A DNA stretch of 64,000 bases from Epiperipatus broadwayi (Eukaryota > Onychophora > Udeonychophora > Euonychophora > Peripatidae), in assembly GCA_028023455.1 (NCBI GenBank), contig JAQFVV010006848.1:186001-250000 (forward strand), in the 5' to 3' direction. Shown in pieces: positions 44,997 through 57,990 of the stretch. Position numbers and translations under genes: made by a program. The first letter of the stretch is position 1. Each line of letters opens with the position of its first letter. A model generated the notes under the pieces. That model made no database searches. It was not told the DNA's origin and was given only the letters and a program-made list of their open reading frames with translations.

Positions 44997-47900
44997 GTAT
45001 GGGTCTCCATAAATTGTTGTATCAATCTATTTAAAAATTTTAAATTTAAGATATATTTAGCTATATGATGTTAATTTTATTTATAACAATCTTTTAAAAA
45101 GTGTAATTAAAGTAATCTATGAATATTTAATATGTGAAAATTGTGCTGATGTTTGAGAGAGACGTTTCAATAGGGATGATAATAGTATATGGTTGGGAAA
45201 ACTGGCCATAAGCAATACTGCATTAATAAATTTAATAAATAAATGTTTAAAGCTAAAAGTTTTAAAAAGACAAGTTAAAATTAAATGCATATATTTATTG
45301 TTGATAAAGTTTAATATTTAATAAATAAATATAAATATTTTAATTATTAGTAATACATAATAGAAGATTAATATTTGATTTTAATAATATTGAAGTATTA
45401 TTTTAAAAGTTGTTAGAAGATATTATTTATTTTAAAAATATTTATTTTAAAAAATGAATTGTTAGTTTATTTTTAGATTATTACAAGCGTTTGTAGCTTT
45501 GTTGTAAAAAAAAAAAACAGATGTTAATTAGACACATACACACATGCTTGGGAGTTTTTTTAGTAAAGTTGCAAAACTATTTTAAAAATTCTGTTATAAA
45601 AATTATAAGTATTATATTAGCTACCACGAGATAAAAATAAAGATAATTAATGTGAAATATTAAATCTGATTTTTAAAATACTGCTTAAAAACATAACGAA
45701 TAAAAATAGACTTAGTTTGTTTATAAAAATAATCTTATAAAAGTTAAAAGTAAAGTAAGAAAGTATATTTTAAAAAAAATGTTTAATGGGTTTAAATAAA
45801 CAATAAAGATTAATTTAAGAATTTAATAATGTGATAAATAATAAATATTAAATAAGTCATTATTTATTTTTAATTCTGTATTATTGGTAAAATATGTAAA
45901 TAAGCTAGCAAGTCGATTGTTTAACTCACCAATCAAGTGGAGAGTTTCTTTGGGTATAAAACCAAGGTTCAATTGTTCGGAGGGGACTTGTGATTGAAAT
46001 TCTAAAAGTAAAGTATGCTATTAGAAATAGCTAAGTAATTATAGACGCTCTCAAAATCGTTTTAAAATTAGAAGAGAGTAATTTTTAAAATAATTTATAA
46101 AAGTTTATCGATAAATATGCAGTGTTAATTTTAATTATAATTTCCTATCGTCTTGATCAAAGCTCAATTTACTATCAAATAATCATGAAGACATCGTATA
46201 AGGATAAAATGTATTGGAGACTTTATACTGAAAATTTAACAAACGCTGGATTAACTAGGAGAGTTATTAGATGCATAAAAGTAATACATTGGACTTTGTA
46301 TAAATTTTAAAAGCTAATGGTAATTAATTTTATAAAATAGATATTTAAAAGAATGAGAAATACTTCTTTATGAAGAAAGTATTTGTGAATTGTAAATCTA
46401 AGTATATAACTTAGTAAAGATGGTAAATAATAATGATTACCTAAATACTTGCCTTGTTAAGTCTTTATGGTTTAAAAGACTACATTTTGACAGTTTTAAA
46501 AGGCAAATAAATTGGAAATTTAATGGGTAAAGACGTACCTATAAATAAAATTATTATATTAGTAAAAGTCTGAACGCTGGTCGTACAGAAGAATCTAAAA
46601 GTAATCTTACCTAAATATTTGTTAAGGAATGCGCAAATAAATTACATGTGGATATCCAAGTAAAGTTAAAATAATTAAATAAGAACTTTATAAATTATAG
46701 ACTAATGCTAAAAAATAATAACTTTTAAATAATATTTTTTTTCTTTAAAAGAAATGAACCTGGATCCTATAAACTATTTTAATTTTATTTTGTTTTGTGG
46801 TGGAACTGACTTTTCTTTATTTTTTTTTTAAAAAGAACGTTTTCATTTTTTCATAAAAATTTTTAAAAACACGTGATGTACCGGAAAAAGAAGTAATGTT
46901 TGGTGAAAATTTGTGCCCAGGAAAAAGAACAATATAGTGAAAGAAGACACCGTTGGATGTTATGTAATATGTTTTATTTATTAACTAACATAAATATTTA
47001 ATTAATTATTAATTTATTGAAAGATAGGAAAGGTACATTTACATTTTTTTAAAGTAATAACTAAATATTAATATAATTTTTTATTGCATAAAGTTTATTT
47101 TATAATTATACAACACGTAATATTTTAAAGAATAATTGTTGAGTGTAAATGTGAAATTATTTTGTAAAACTGATCCTGGAGGACATCGTGTGACGGACTG
47201 TACATTAAGGTATTATTTATGGTAAAAAATTATGTGATAATAATAATTTGATGTGTTTACTATGTTTTTCTTTAGATCAACCAAATGTTATTTGATTGTT
47301 GAATGAATGTATTAATATTTAAATAATATGCACGCATAAGATTAATGATAGCAGTTTTATTTTAATATGCATACTTTAAATGATGATGTAAATTTAGTAC
47401 AACATAATATGAGAACCTAGAAATAATTATATGATTCTTTCGTGAGTAAATTTTAATGTTTCTGTTACAATATTAGGAATTAGATTTATTATTAGCGTAA
47501 GTTATTTATTTTTCTTTTCAAGTTAGTAAGAAGTATATAAAGTTTATATTTTTATTTATTTTATTAGATCAGTTAAGTTAATTTTACATAGAAATTTATA
47601 TTTTGATTGAAGGCTTATTGTATATAAAGGATGAGGTATAAGAGAGTTTGGATCATTATTATTTTTGTTTAAAAATGGGTCATCTATTTTTCTAAAGTTA
47701 AATAAGGTTAAAATGATATTTGTAGATAGAAGTTTATTAGGAGGAGATAGGAGTAACAAGTAAAAGTGTAATAATTAAAACGGAAAAGAATCATAGAATT
47801 TTATTTAACATTATACTTTATAAAAGTTTGAAATTATTGAATAATTTAAAATATTATTTTTAAAAGTACATATACGTATTGCATATTTTGATAAGACATG

Positions 47901-49284
47901 TAATATAACATTATATCGGAATGAAATAAATGGTTATAATATAATAATTGTTGTTATATTACAAAGTTAGATCAGTTTATACAATAATTAATATTTGAGT
48001 AATACTGATGGTAAATGTAATACATCCTAATACATTATAATATAAATAACAGTAAGACTTAAGTGAAATAGCATTTTTAATTATTAAAGTTTGTTTATTT
48101 ACATACATGCTACATGAATGATATCTTACATAAAACCTTTTCTTATATTAATTGATAACAAATGATGTTTATTAAAATTAAAGTCATAAATTTAATTAAA
48201 TGTTATTGATAGAACATTTTAAGAAATGTATAAATTATCTATTTATGATTATGGAAATAGTAACAGTGTAAAAAAATCTTGTATTATTATTTTTCTTATT
48301 TCTGTTTTATTTTCTTTAGTTCCATTTGTAAATGTAAATAGTGTAAATAAGTTATGTTTTAAAGTTGATGTAAATAAATTTGTTAGAGTTGTTTAAAAGT
48401 GTGTCGAATTCATTATTTTACACCACAGCATTTGACAACAGATAATTTGAATAAACATAATATTTGCACAATATGAATTTGTTATTATTATTATTTGAGA
48501 AACACAATATTTTCTTAATATAATTTATAGAAATTGATTGACATTAACATATAATATTACAATGGTCATAAAGTAATTATAATGCACAATATAAGAGTAT
48601 AATATTATTTATTGCCACAGATTGTTAAATTATAAGATTTTGGTCTATTTTAAAATTAAGATACTATATGGAAATGAAAGACATGTATATGATTTACTTA
48701 TTTTCTTAATGATTAATAGTATAATCAAATAAATAAGATTAAGCTATACACTAAAGATTATTATTGTTAGTTATTGTTATTAGAATAAGTTAGGTGTATT
48801 TAGGTTTGATATTAAATCCCTTATCATTCCTACCCGCACGAATTATTATTACTTTAAGATAATTAGAAGAACCTGAGATCGTTTAATTATATTTCCTTAA
48901 CAAAAGTTTGAGATTTATTTATCTATTATTATTAAAGATAGATCATTTATAAAAGTCATAAGAGTGCTGTAGAGTTAGTAATGAGATAATAAAGAAGTAA
49001 TAGTATTCTTATGCCATTGAGACAGTGTCTTGGAAAGACATTGACTCAATGTAAATCCAATTACCAATTGTAACTTCACTTCACAGTCTCATGATTTAGT
49101 AAATACTTATTTAATTAGTATAATATTGAACTATATTAATTTTGGATAAATTATAATAAATTTAATTAGATATCGTATTATAAAAATATATTAAAGATAG
49201 TTATACATATTTTAGCTGAGCATCATGATTTAATTGAGCTAGTCATATTTTAAGTTATATCATATATCAAGAAGTGAGGGTACA
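44986..49284 (+). mobile_element. Very long LTR-like repeat C, right copy (plus strand)
   Basis: It starts TGTGCCCTTTTGTATGG and may end GTGAGGGTACA, with a TATAAAACC box at about 45955 downstream of CCAATCAAG, and a TAAATAAATTTGTTAG polyadenylation-like region at about 48373. It is an older relative of the left copy in opposite orientation (see TATTCTTATGCCATTGAG at about 49003). No interior follows, so I read it as a solo LTR or an isolated copy. There is no coding content, and ORFs inside are short and motif-free. Confidence 0.45.
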
Positions 49285-49286
49285 AA

Positions 49287-49293
<7 letters not shown>

Positions 49294-49361
<68 letters not shown>
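49294..49361. repeat. (AT)n microsatellite
   Basis: Almost pure AT alternation over about 68 bases after a poly-A run. It yields the artificial YIYIYI peptide on the minus strand. It separates repeat C from the LINE fragment. Confidence 0.95.
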
Positions 49362-49362
<1 letters not shown>

Positions 49363-49795
49363 CCCTTTTCACTCTCCACACAGTTATCCATCTTTCCAAC
49401 TCCCTATTCTTTATTGATGCATCAATTCTTCTATCCAATTCCTTGCCACTATGACACTCGACAATTCTTCTACCACAATCATCCCACCTTTTGTATAAGT
49501 AGTCTGACATAAATTTTTATATAAATCTTTCATTGTTTGCCCTTTATTTATAACCCAATTCAATTCTATTTCAGCTATTCTTTCTTTATCACAAACTGCA
49601 ATACACTGAACATTTTCATTTTGCTTTTTGGATCTCTCATATAAAAACTTGACCATCTAATTTCTCCTTGAATTGCCATTTGCTGTCCTCACATCTGCAT
49701 CTAATGCATGTCTTCCTACTTCTCTTTGTACTTTCTCTAAGTATTTTAACTCCTCTTTACTAACATATGCCACATAGTTACCATATGTAAACCCT
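49362..49795 (-). pseudogene. Fragment of the young LINE family
   Basis: On the minus strand, LYKRWDDCGRRIVECHSGKE and RELERW (49500-49385) match LYKRWDDCVKRIIECYSSKE in the intact copy at 54216-55565. Upstream, KVQREVGRHALDADV and LTYGN (49795-49680) match the same protein. Frameshifts occur near 49510 and 49660. The 3' part is missing, replaced by the (AT)n tract. It is older than the 54 kb copy. Confidence 0.8.
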
Positions 49796-49889
49796 TAATC
49801 ACTGAAAAATGTACAAAATTGCTCCAAGTGCGGCTCACATTGTTCACATGAACATATCTCCATAAATTGTCCTATTCTATAATGAAATA

Positions 49890-52800
49890 TGCAAAAAAGT
49901 ATCACCCAACATCAAAAATCACATTCGTTTTTAAATGGTCTCTTAGTCATATCAAACATTATTTTCTACATCATATTATGACATATAGTGTACCATGTAA
50001 CACGGAAAACACATGTATATAGCCCAAGTAGTAAAAATATTGAGAATGGATGATGTACATTCTGAGGTGAATGATACTTTTGCAAATATATAATGCTACC
50101 TGGTGAGAATTTTAAAAATTTTAACATAGCAAATAAATTATCAACATCATTACAATCAAGCCATGTCAATCAAAAGGATGAAGATCTCTCACCTTCCCAG
50201 AGATCCAGCTCCTCTTCACTACAAATATACCATGAAACAACTTTATTTCACTTATCTGTTCACTAAGTTGTCTACATATATCTTTAGTAATGTCTTATGA
50301 TCCATGGTAAATGGTAATATTCCATCGATTATAATCTCTTCTAGCAATATTTCCAGCTCAGCCCCTTTTATATATTTCTAAAAAAAATGTTTAGAGGATA
50401 TAAGTGATATCTGTTTTGTTTCCCTCCATATATTTTGATTTGGATTGCACTTCTTTTAATACCCAATTGTCTCATTTATAAGTAACCACTGGTAAAACGT
50501 AGCTCCACTAAAATAAATGTTTAATGTGTGTGCTAGCATTGTTTTTTATTAATTTATTTGAAAGTATTCCCCTTAATGGATTGTATTTCAAATCACTTTC
50601 TTAAATTCTTTTCACATGATAATGCTTCAACCAGAAAAACATGCATGAAATAGTATAAAATAGCAACAGAATGTGAAATAGATATACAATAGGCCAAAGT
50701 GTAACTGAAGATGGATGGAAGTCGAATGTGAAGTAGGAAATAGATGTTCAATATTATGAAGATAGCCTATAAAACAACATTTCTAATTTTAGGTCAAAGT
50801 CTAAAGTGGAACTGAAGATGGATGGAAATCAGATGTATTAAAGATATTTCATACACCAAAGTTTATAACTTTGGATCAAAATCTATTGGGTACTGAAAGT
50901 GTATGGCAATTGGATGGGAATCTTCCATAAATCAAATGTGTATGGAAATCAGATGCAAAGTAGAAAATAGGTCTACAATAGGACAAAGTGTAAGAAATAT
51001 GAAGATCTCCAATACATCAAAATGTAAAGTGCAATGGAAAATGATGAAAGTGTGTGGAGATTATATGCAGAAAGTCGATCAGAGAGTGATATCAATCAAA
51101 TAGAGATGTCATCAAAGAGGGTTTGTGGTCACAAAAAAAGAAACGTCAAATGAATAACAGAATACCTAGATCATTACTACTGATTTCTAGATTTCCGATT
51201 ATTACTTAGAAACTTTATACCTAGATCATTACTACTGATTTCTAGATTTCCGATTATTACTTAGAAACTTTATAATAAACACAAAGCGCAACAGTAAATA
51301 TCTTTTACAACAGTCTTAAATTTTATCTTATGGTTTGAAAGAATTAGTGAACGTCAGATTTTGAGCGCAAATTATTATGCAGCTCCTTACATACTTCACG
51401 GGCACAGTTTGAAATTAAATATTTTAATTATTCTCTTTAAATAATATGCAAAAGTATAGGGAAAGTCTTTAAATATTCTTGTAATTCCCAGCTGACCTAA
51501 GAAATCAGTGCTGCCATCTGTGTTCAATTCAATTTTAATATTAATTTGAAATTTTACCATCAAGATTGCTGACCCCTATATAAAAGCAAGAGAAAGAAGT
51601 AAGTTCTCATTACCGTCAATTTCCCATCCATTGACTTTATGAAGCCGTGATTTTAAGATTTATTAAAAGTAACGTTTAAGATTTGCTAATCTTTTCTCTA
51701 TGAGGGATTTAAAGAATCTATAATAATCAATAGTCAATAAAGCAAGTCATACATAACAATCAATAGTCAATAAAGCAAGTCATATATAACGTGACATTGA
51801 TTTTAAAAAGCTTGTATTTCTATGTAATATGGGTATAAGAATATTCTAAATAGAAATTTTAAATATTTTCTCTTACCGCACTTAGTAAATAAGAGCTTGT
51901 TTGAGCTATTGGTTTGCTCCCTATATTATCAATTAATTAATATATGTATAAGTTTAAAATTGCCAGGGAAAATGTATTTAAATATTGATTCTACAATTAC
52001 TGATTTGATTTTAATTTTGTATTTATTGGTGTTAATTTTTCTTCTCTTTATAAAACCGTATTCATCTCACCCCCCCCTCCTTCGCATACTTTGAATAATT
52101 ATTTGAAAAACTTTTGAACTACCCCATTATTGTAATATTTACAAGTTTTTTAATTACTGTATTTTAAAAAAGTCAGAATTCAAATTGAAAGCTAGTATTT
52201 TATATAAATTCAAATACATTAAATCGTGATCGTAATTTTCAACCATGATCAATTCATTAAAGGTCTTTCGAATATTAATCCACTTGATCGCCTACACATT
52301 GTATATTTTCCATATCGCACCATCAAATTTTCTTATTTTATCTATTGCTCTTATACATGGCCTCTACTTAGAACATTTGCAGTCAATTGAATCCAATTAA
52401 TACTTCAGCTATTCTATTATCAATTGTTATAGGAATATGCCCAACCTAGCTTCAATTCGATTTTTTAATTCTCCCACTATGATTAATGATACCCAATTTG
52501 CTCTATCACTCTTGTATTTTTGTTAAATATCTTTTTATTACTCCTATTATTCATCTGTCTATATTTTGGTGAATGGTATGAAATCTCTGTGTTAGCTATC
52601 TGTTAAGTAACCAAGTCTCAAATCATATGTAAAAACTAATTAAATACATCTATTAAAAATCTTTTTTACCAAATATGTAGGCACATATTTTTTTTTAATT
52701 TCATGTCATTTAAATAACAATTTAGTTTTCCGCGATGTCTTTTCTACTCACCTGGAAGTGTCACCAACAAATACCTTATTATTTCTACATTTGTTACCAA

Positions 52801-53275
52801 AATGTTTATAAACGATGCGTTATTTGGGTAAGGGTTTTCAACCAGAAATAAAAAATAATAATTTGAATATTATGGATAATTTTTTAAAACGAATACTATC
52901 ATTAACAAATGCTAAATACAAAGTTGCTGTAAAGTTTTAAAGAATAAATGTTAGTAACAAAGCTGTGGATTTTATTAATTTTTCTTTCTCTCTCTCTCTT
53001 TGTAAAAGAATTAATCAAACAATCACAATCATCAAACTGGACTTCATGAAAGGAAAAGTGGGGTCAAGTGAATTAGGGTCTTTGGCTTGCATTTGTTTGT
53101 TTTTTGGATGGTTTCTTTTTCAATTTGTAAAACAAATAACTTAGCAGTGACAACAATTGTTCCTCAATTTGTAAAAAAAATTAACTTAGCAATGAGAACA
53201 ATCAAAATCATAACCTGAATGGTCATACAATTGTAATAAACTAATTGAGAAGGACTTTCCTTGAAATGAAAATAG
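49890..53275 (-). mobile_element. Repeat A, copy 3 (left arm of inverted pair)
   Basis: Carries all repeat A landmarks plus extra sequence on the left (49890-50440) shared only with the inverted copy 4: CCATGGTAAATGGTAATATT, CTAGCAATATTTCCAGCTCA and AGAGATCCAGCTC. A tandem duplication of about 55 bases (CCTAGATCATTACTACTGAT, 51164-51275) and another of about 52 bases (CAATAGTCAATAAAGCAAGT, 51728-51790) are specific to this copy. The LINE C-terminal fossil lies at 52220-52640 on the minus strand. Confidence 0.8.
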
Positions 53276-54215
53276 CAAACAGGGTATCATTGATCATAAA
53301 AATGATGTGAGACTTGGTTACTTAATAGATAGCTAACACAGAGATTTCATACCATTCACTGAAGTATAGAGAGATGAATAATAGGTGTAGTAAGAAGAGA
53401 TTTAACAAGAATACAAGGGTGAAAGAGCAAACAGGGTATCATTGTTCACAGTGGAAGAATCAAGAGATTGAAATTAAACTATGTTGCACATATTCCTTTA
53501 ACAATATTGATAATAGGATAGCTGAAGTTTAAATTGGATTCAATTGATTGCAAACGTTCTAGATAAAGATCTTGTATGAGAGCAGTATATCAAAAAACAA
53601 AGTTTGGTGGTGTGATATGGAATATATGCAATATATAGGATGTAATGTGTATTAATATTGAAAAGACATTTAATGAATTGATTAGGGTTGAAAATGGTGA
53701 TCATGATTTACTGTATTTAGATTTAAGTACATTTGTAAAATACTAGCTTTCAATTTGACTTCTGATTTCTTTTAAATACCGAAATTTAAAGAAAAAAATT
53801 TAAACATTACAATAATGGAATTGCTCATGTTTTTCAAGTAATTATTCAAAGTACGGGAAGGACGGGGGAGGGGTGAGAGAAATACAGTTTTATAAAAAAG
53901 ACAAAAATAGCAGCAGTAAATATCAAAATTATAATAAAATCCAGTACTTTCAGAATCAGTATTAAAATATATTTTCTCTAGCGATTTTAAATACATAGAA
54001 TCATTAAATCCACTCATAAAGAAAATAAATTAGGAAATCAAACTTTAATTTTAATAAATCCAAAAATCACAGTTGCATAAAATCAATGGATGCTAAATTG
54101 AGGAAAATAAAAAATTATTGGTTTCTCCCCTCTTTATGTAATCGTCAGCATCTTGATGGTAAAATTCCAAATTATTATAAAATTGATTGAACACAGATGG
54201 CAGCACTGATTTCTT

Positions 54216-55565
54216 ATGTCACCTATTTTGTTTGTGTTGTATTTGAGTGAAATGGAAAGAGCAATAGAAAGATTAGGAAGAGGGATAGAGATACCGTTAA
54301 TAGGTAGTAAGGGAGTATTTATTTTGTCAGGTCTTTTTTTTGCAGATGATATATTTTTGTGTGCAGAAAAAAGAGAAGATATGGAAGTTATGTTGAGGAC
54401 ATGTGCAAGGGTGGGTAAAGAGATGGGGATTAAATTTAGTGAAGAAAAATCAAATATAATGATGGTTAATACTGAGGAAAGAGAAGATGTAGAATTTTTA
54501 TTGGGAGATATTAAGTTAAGTGTGGTGAATAGATATAGTTATTTGGGAATTATTTTAAGTAATCAGAAAAATTATTTGGATGAATGGGAGAAAAAATTGA
54601 TAAATGAAGCAAAGAAAAGAAAGGGATTGATAAAGAAATTAACAGTATTTTCATATAATAAATATGATGTAGCTAGAATTATATGGAAAGGAGTTGCAGT
54701 AGCAGGGTTAACATATGGTAATGATGCATTATATGTTAGTAAAAAGATATTAGATTATTTAGAAAAAACTCAAAGGGAAGTAGGAAGACATGCATTGGAT
54801 GCAGAAGTATGGACAGCAAGGGAGGCAATTCAAGGAGAAATGGGATGGTCAAGTTTTCATATGAGAGATGCAAAAAGTAAAATGAAAATGTTTGGTAGAT
54901 TGCAGTTTATGGATAATAAAAGAATAGCTAAAATAGTATTTAATTGGGTTATGAGTAAAGGGCAGGTAACAAGATGGGTGAGAAAGGTAATGCGCTATGC
55001 AAAAGATTTGGATAAAGAATTTATATCAGTATATTTGTACAAAAGATGGGATGATTGTGTTAAGAGGATTATTGAGTGTTATAGTAGTAAGGAATGGGAT
55101 AAAAGAATAGATTTATTAATAAAGACTAGGGAGTTAGAGAGATGGAGAAATAGTATGGAGAGTAAAAAGAGTTTAAATATATATAGAAATAAACAGAATA
55201 TTAGGTGTGAGTTAATATATGATAATAGTAAGGAAAGTAGTTTATTGTTTAAGGCTCGAACTGGATCTTTAGCTACAAAAGAATATACATGTAAATGGAA
55301 AAATATGGGTGATTTATTTTGTAAATTATGTAAGGAAGGAATTGAAAATATTAGGCATTTGTTAATTGAATGTAAATGTTTGAAAACAGAAAGGGTACAT
55401 ATAATGAAGTTGTGGAAAAATAAATATGAAAAGAGTGATTATACAGAAAGTGAATTATTGGTTTTTATGCTAGGTTTGGGAAAAGATAAGGGGGATTTAG
55501 ATATAAAGGTTATAGAGTTGACAAAAATTATGTTGTGGAAATGGGATAGAGCAGATTATGGGTAA
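54216..55565 (+). CDS. LINE reverse transcriptase, 5'-truncated, open 449-codon ORF
   Basis: The ORF opens with MSPILFVLYLSEME, the RT motif normally preceded by the fingers and the first catalytic Asp, which are absent. It contains the catalytic FADDIFL (residues about 43-49), GIKFSEEKSNIMMVN, SYLGIIL, a long Lys-rich thumb/connection region, and a C-terminal knuckle FCKLCKEGIENIRHLLIEC with C-x2-C-x8-H-x4-C spacing (residues about 366-384). RT of this type copies element RNA at a nicked target. Missing the endonuclease and half the palm, it cannot work alone. The start ATG appears to come from flanking repeat A sequence (TTATGTC), so it is fortuitous. The lack of stops suggests recent insertion. 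Clade is undetermined. Confidence 0.85.
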   Translation: MSPILFVLYLSEMERAIERLGRGIEIPLIGSKGVFILSGLFFADDIFLCAEKREDMEVMLRTCARVGKEMGIKFSEEKSNIMMVNTEEREDVEFLLGDIKLSVVNRYSYLGIILSNQKNYLDEWEKKLINEAKKRKGLIKKLTVFSYNKYDVARIIWKGVAVAGLTYGNDALYVSKKILDYLEKTQREVGRHALDAEVWTAREAIQGEMGWSSFHMRDAKSKMKMFGRLQFMDNKRIAKIVFNWVMSKGQVTRWVRKVMRYAKDLDKEFISVYLYKRWDDCVKRIIECYSSKEWDKRIDLLIKTRELERWRNSMESKKSLNIYRNKQNIRCELIYDNSKESSLLFKARTGSLATKEYTCKWKNMGDLFCKLCKEGIENIRHLLIECKCLKTERVHIMKLWKNKYEKSDYTESELLVFMLGLGKDKGDLDIKVIELTKIMLWKWDRADYG

Positions 55566-55689
55566 ATTTAGAGTGGGGAATGTAAAAGAAAGTGGCTAAC
55601 AGGTTTATCTGGGCTTAATTGCTGAGATATTCTTGACTTCGTTTAAGGAGAAGCCATAATACATCACATCACATCACATCACATCACAT
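54219..55689 (+). mobile_element. LINE insertion in repeat A copy 4
   Basis: Comparison with copies 1 and 3 shows that repeat A sequence is interrupted between TTTCTTATGTC (ending about 54219) and GGGAAAAGGAATATTT (from about 55690). The insert has a truncated 5' end, an open RT ORF, a 3' UTR of about 95 bases with GTTTATCTGGGCTTAATTGC, and a terminal (ACATC)n tail at 55661-55689. Relatives are at 34369-34535 and 49362-49795. No clear target-site duplication was seen; a few target bases may be lost. Confidence 0.85.
55661..55689 (+). repeat. (ACATC)n 3' tail of LINE
   Basis: Nearly six copies of ACATC end the element, replacing a poly-A tail. The same type of tail ends the copy at 34369. Confidence 0.9.
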
Positions 55690-57440
55690 GGGAAAAGGAA
55701 TATTTAAAGACTTTTCCTATACTTTTGCATATTATTCAAAGAGAATTTTAAATAGTATTTTCATTATAATTACTAAAATATTCAATTTCAAAATCTGTCC
55801 GTAAAGTATGTAATGAGACCTGCATGTTCATTTGCACTCAAAACCGGACATTCATTAAATCTTTTAAACCATAAAAAAAAATTAAAACTGTTCTAAAAGA
55901 CATTATTTGGCATAATTTGTGTTTGTTATGTAGTCTCTATGTGAAATAATTGATATTTAAAAATCAAGAATAAATGATCTAGTTATCATGTCACGTTTAT
56001 TTTGGAGTTTTTCTCCGTGCTTTTATAGGCTTATCTATAAAACTGTAAATTTACACTTTGCCTTCCTACTTCTATTGGAGATCTATTTTCTTTGATTTAT
56101 AGAAGATCTTGCTTGTCATCTGATTTCCATCCACTTTCAGTTATCCATTAGATTTTGGCCTGAAATTTTTTCTCATTGTGTCTTCAAAAAATTTATCCAT
56201 AAAATTATAAACTTACACCTTGCCTTATTATTTCCGATTTCTATCCACCTTTGGACTTTTGAAGATCCATGTGGCATAAACCTTCCACTCACTTTCACCA
56301 TCTTGAATTGCACTTTACATTTTGCCATATTGGAGAGCTACTTTTTACACTTTGTCATATTGTAGAACTAGTTCCTAATTCACATCCGATTTTCACACAC
56401 TTTTGTTTTATCGAAGATCTAGTTCCCATCTGATTTCCATCCACTTTAATTTATTCATTAGGTTTGATATAAAATTATAAACTTTAGCTTATGAGATACT
56501 TTCATTCTTTAGACTTTGACCTAAAATTATAAATGTTGTTCTATCGGCTATCTTCATCCTATATTAGATCTACTTTCCTACTTCACATTTGATTTATACT
56601 CATCTTCAGTTACACTTTGGCCTATTGAATATCTACTTCATACTTTGTTACACTTCCGCCTTTTGTATATCTACTTCACATCCTGTTTCCATTTTATGCT
56701 CCTTAATGCATATGTTTCTGGTTGAAGCACTATCATTTGAAACGAATTTAAGTAAATTACTTGAAATCCAATCCATTGTGATGTATACTTTCAAAGATTA
56801 AAAAAAAAACAATGCTAGCACACACATTAAAAATTTCTTTTAGTGAAGCTGCGCTTTACAAGTACTTACTTATAAATGAGACAATTGGGTATTAAAAGAA
56901 TTGCAATCTCCGAATCAAAATATATGGGGAAAACAAAATAGGTATCACATCCTCAAAACATTTTTTTTAGAAAAAGATAATGGAGCTGAGCTGGAAATAT
57001 TGCTAGAAGAGATGATAATAGATGGAAAGTTAACATTTACCATGGATAATAACACATTACTAAAGATAATTTAGGTGATGGATAAGTCAAATAAGGTTTT
57101 TTGCTGGTGTATTGTTGTGAAGAAGAGCTGGATCTCTGAGAAGATAAGAGATCATCATCCTGTGGATTGACATTGGGTGAAAGTGATAGTGATGATGATA
57201 AATCATTTGCTATGTTAGGATTTTTTAAATTCTTGCCAGATAGCATTATATATTTGCAAAAGTATTATTCTCCTCTAATGTAGATCAGACATATTCAATC
57301 TTTTTATTACTAGGGTTATATACATATATTTTCTGTGTTACATAGTACTCTATACAACCTAATATGATGATATAGAAAATAATGCTCGATATGTCCAAGT
57401 GATTATTTAAAAATGGATGTGGCTTTTGATGTTGTGATAA

Positions 57441-57990
57441 GTATTGATTATTTATAATAGCTACATACTCTTAATATTTTTCCAAATTTCGTTTTAAAAA
57501 TGAACAATTTGCAGAGATAATATTTGAAGTACGTTTGTACATTTTTCAGTCATTAATTTTTAAAATTTGGCATTCTTTTTGCCTCCTTCATTTTTTTAAA
57601 AAATTATCCTAAGATTTGTATTGATTTTGATCGCAACAAATTTGTCAAATAGCTGTACATAATCATGTCCCAATATAGCGAGCATCAGGGATTTACATTA
57701 GCTATAGAAAATTCTTAATATATATATATATATTAAATTCTGAAATCTGGTCTTGAATCTCTTGTATAAAGCAGCTAAATATTTTGAAATAATCATGTAT
57801 GTTTTTTGAGAAATGTCAAAGCTATCTTGTTTAGTTTTTATTATATATATATATATACTATCGTTTCCCATCTTTCTAGGCCTCTATATGCAATAAACTG
57901 CGTGAGTTGATCAAGTTATGCCAAAAGAAGAAAGTTGTATTTCTATTTCTAAAAACATAACTATATTTCCTGATCAACTCGGCCTAGAAT
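57441..57990. other. AT-rich spacer with small inverted repeat
   Basis: Contains (AT)n tracts at about 57718-57732 and 57842-57856, and a small hairpin, GAGTTGATCAAGTTATG (57903) against CATAACTATATTTCCTGATC (57956), arms about 20 bases. No gene seen. Confidence 0.55.

Larger units (their letters stand above)
53277..57440 (+). mobile_element. Repeat A, copy 4 (inverted arm, interrupted by LINE)
   Basis: This is the reverse complement of about 49890-52640, interrupted by a LINE at about 54219-55689. The inner edge is unusual: about 25 bases at 53276-53301 (AACAGGGTATCATTGATCAT) repeat the sequence found again at about 53431, and the match to copy 3 proper starts at GTGAGACTTGGTTACTTAA. The LINE fossil of the family therefore reads on the plus strand here (53302-53700). 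Confidence 0.8.

Noticed and set aside
49250-49510. 86-codon minus-strand ORF ending in a YIYIYI run
   Set aside because: Half of it is a LINE fragment and the rest is the translated (AT)n microsatellite; it is not a gene.
53772-54017. 81-codon minus-strand ORF in repeat A copy 4
   Set aside because: The equivalent segment is not open in the other copies; it is an accident of AT-rich sequence.
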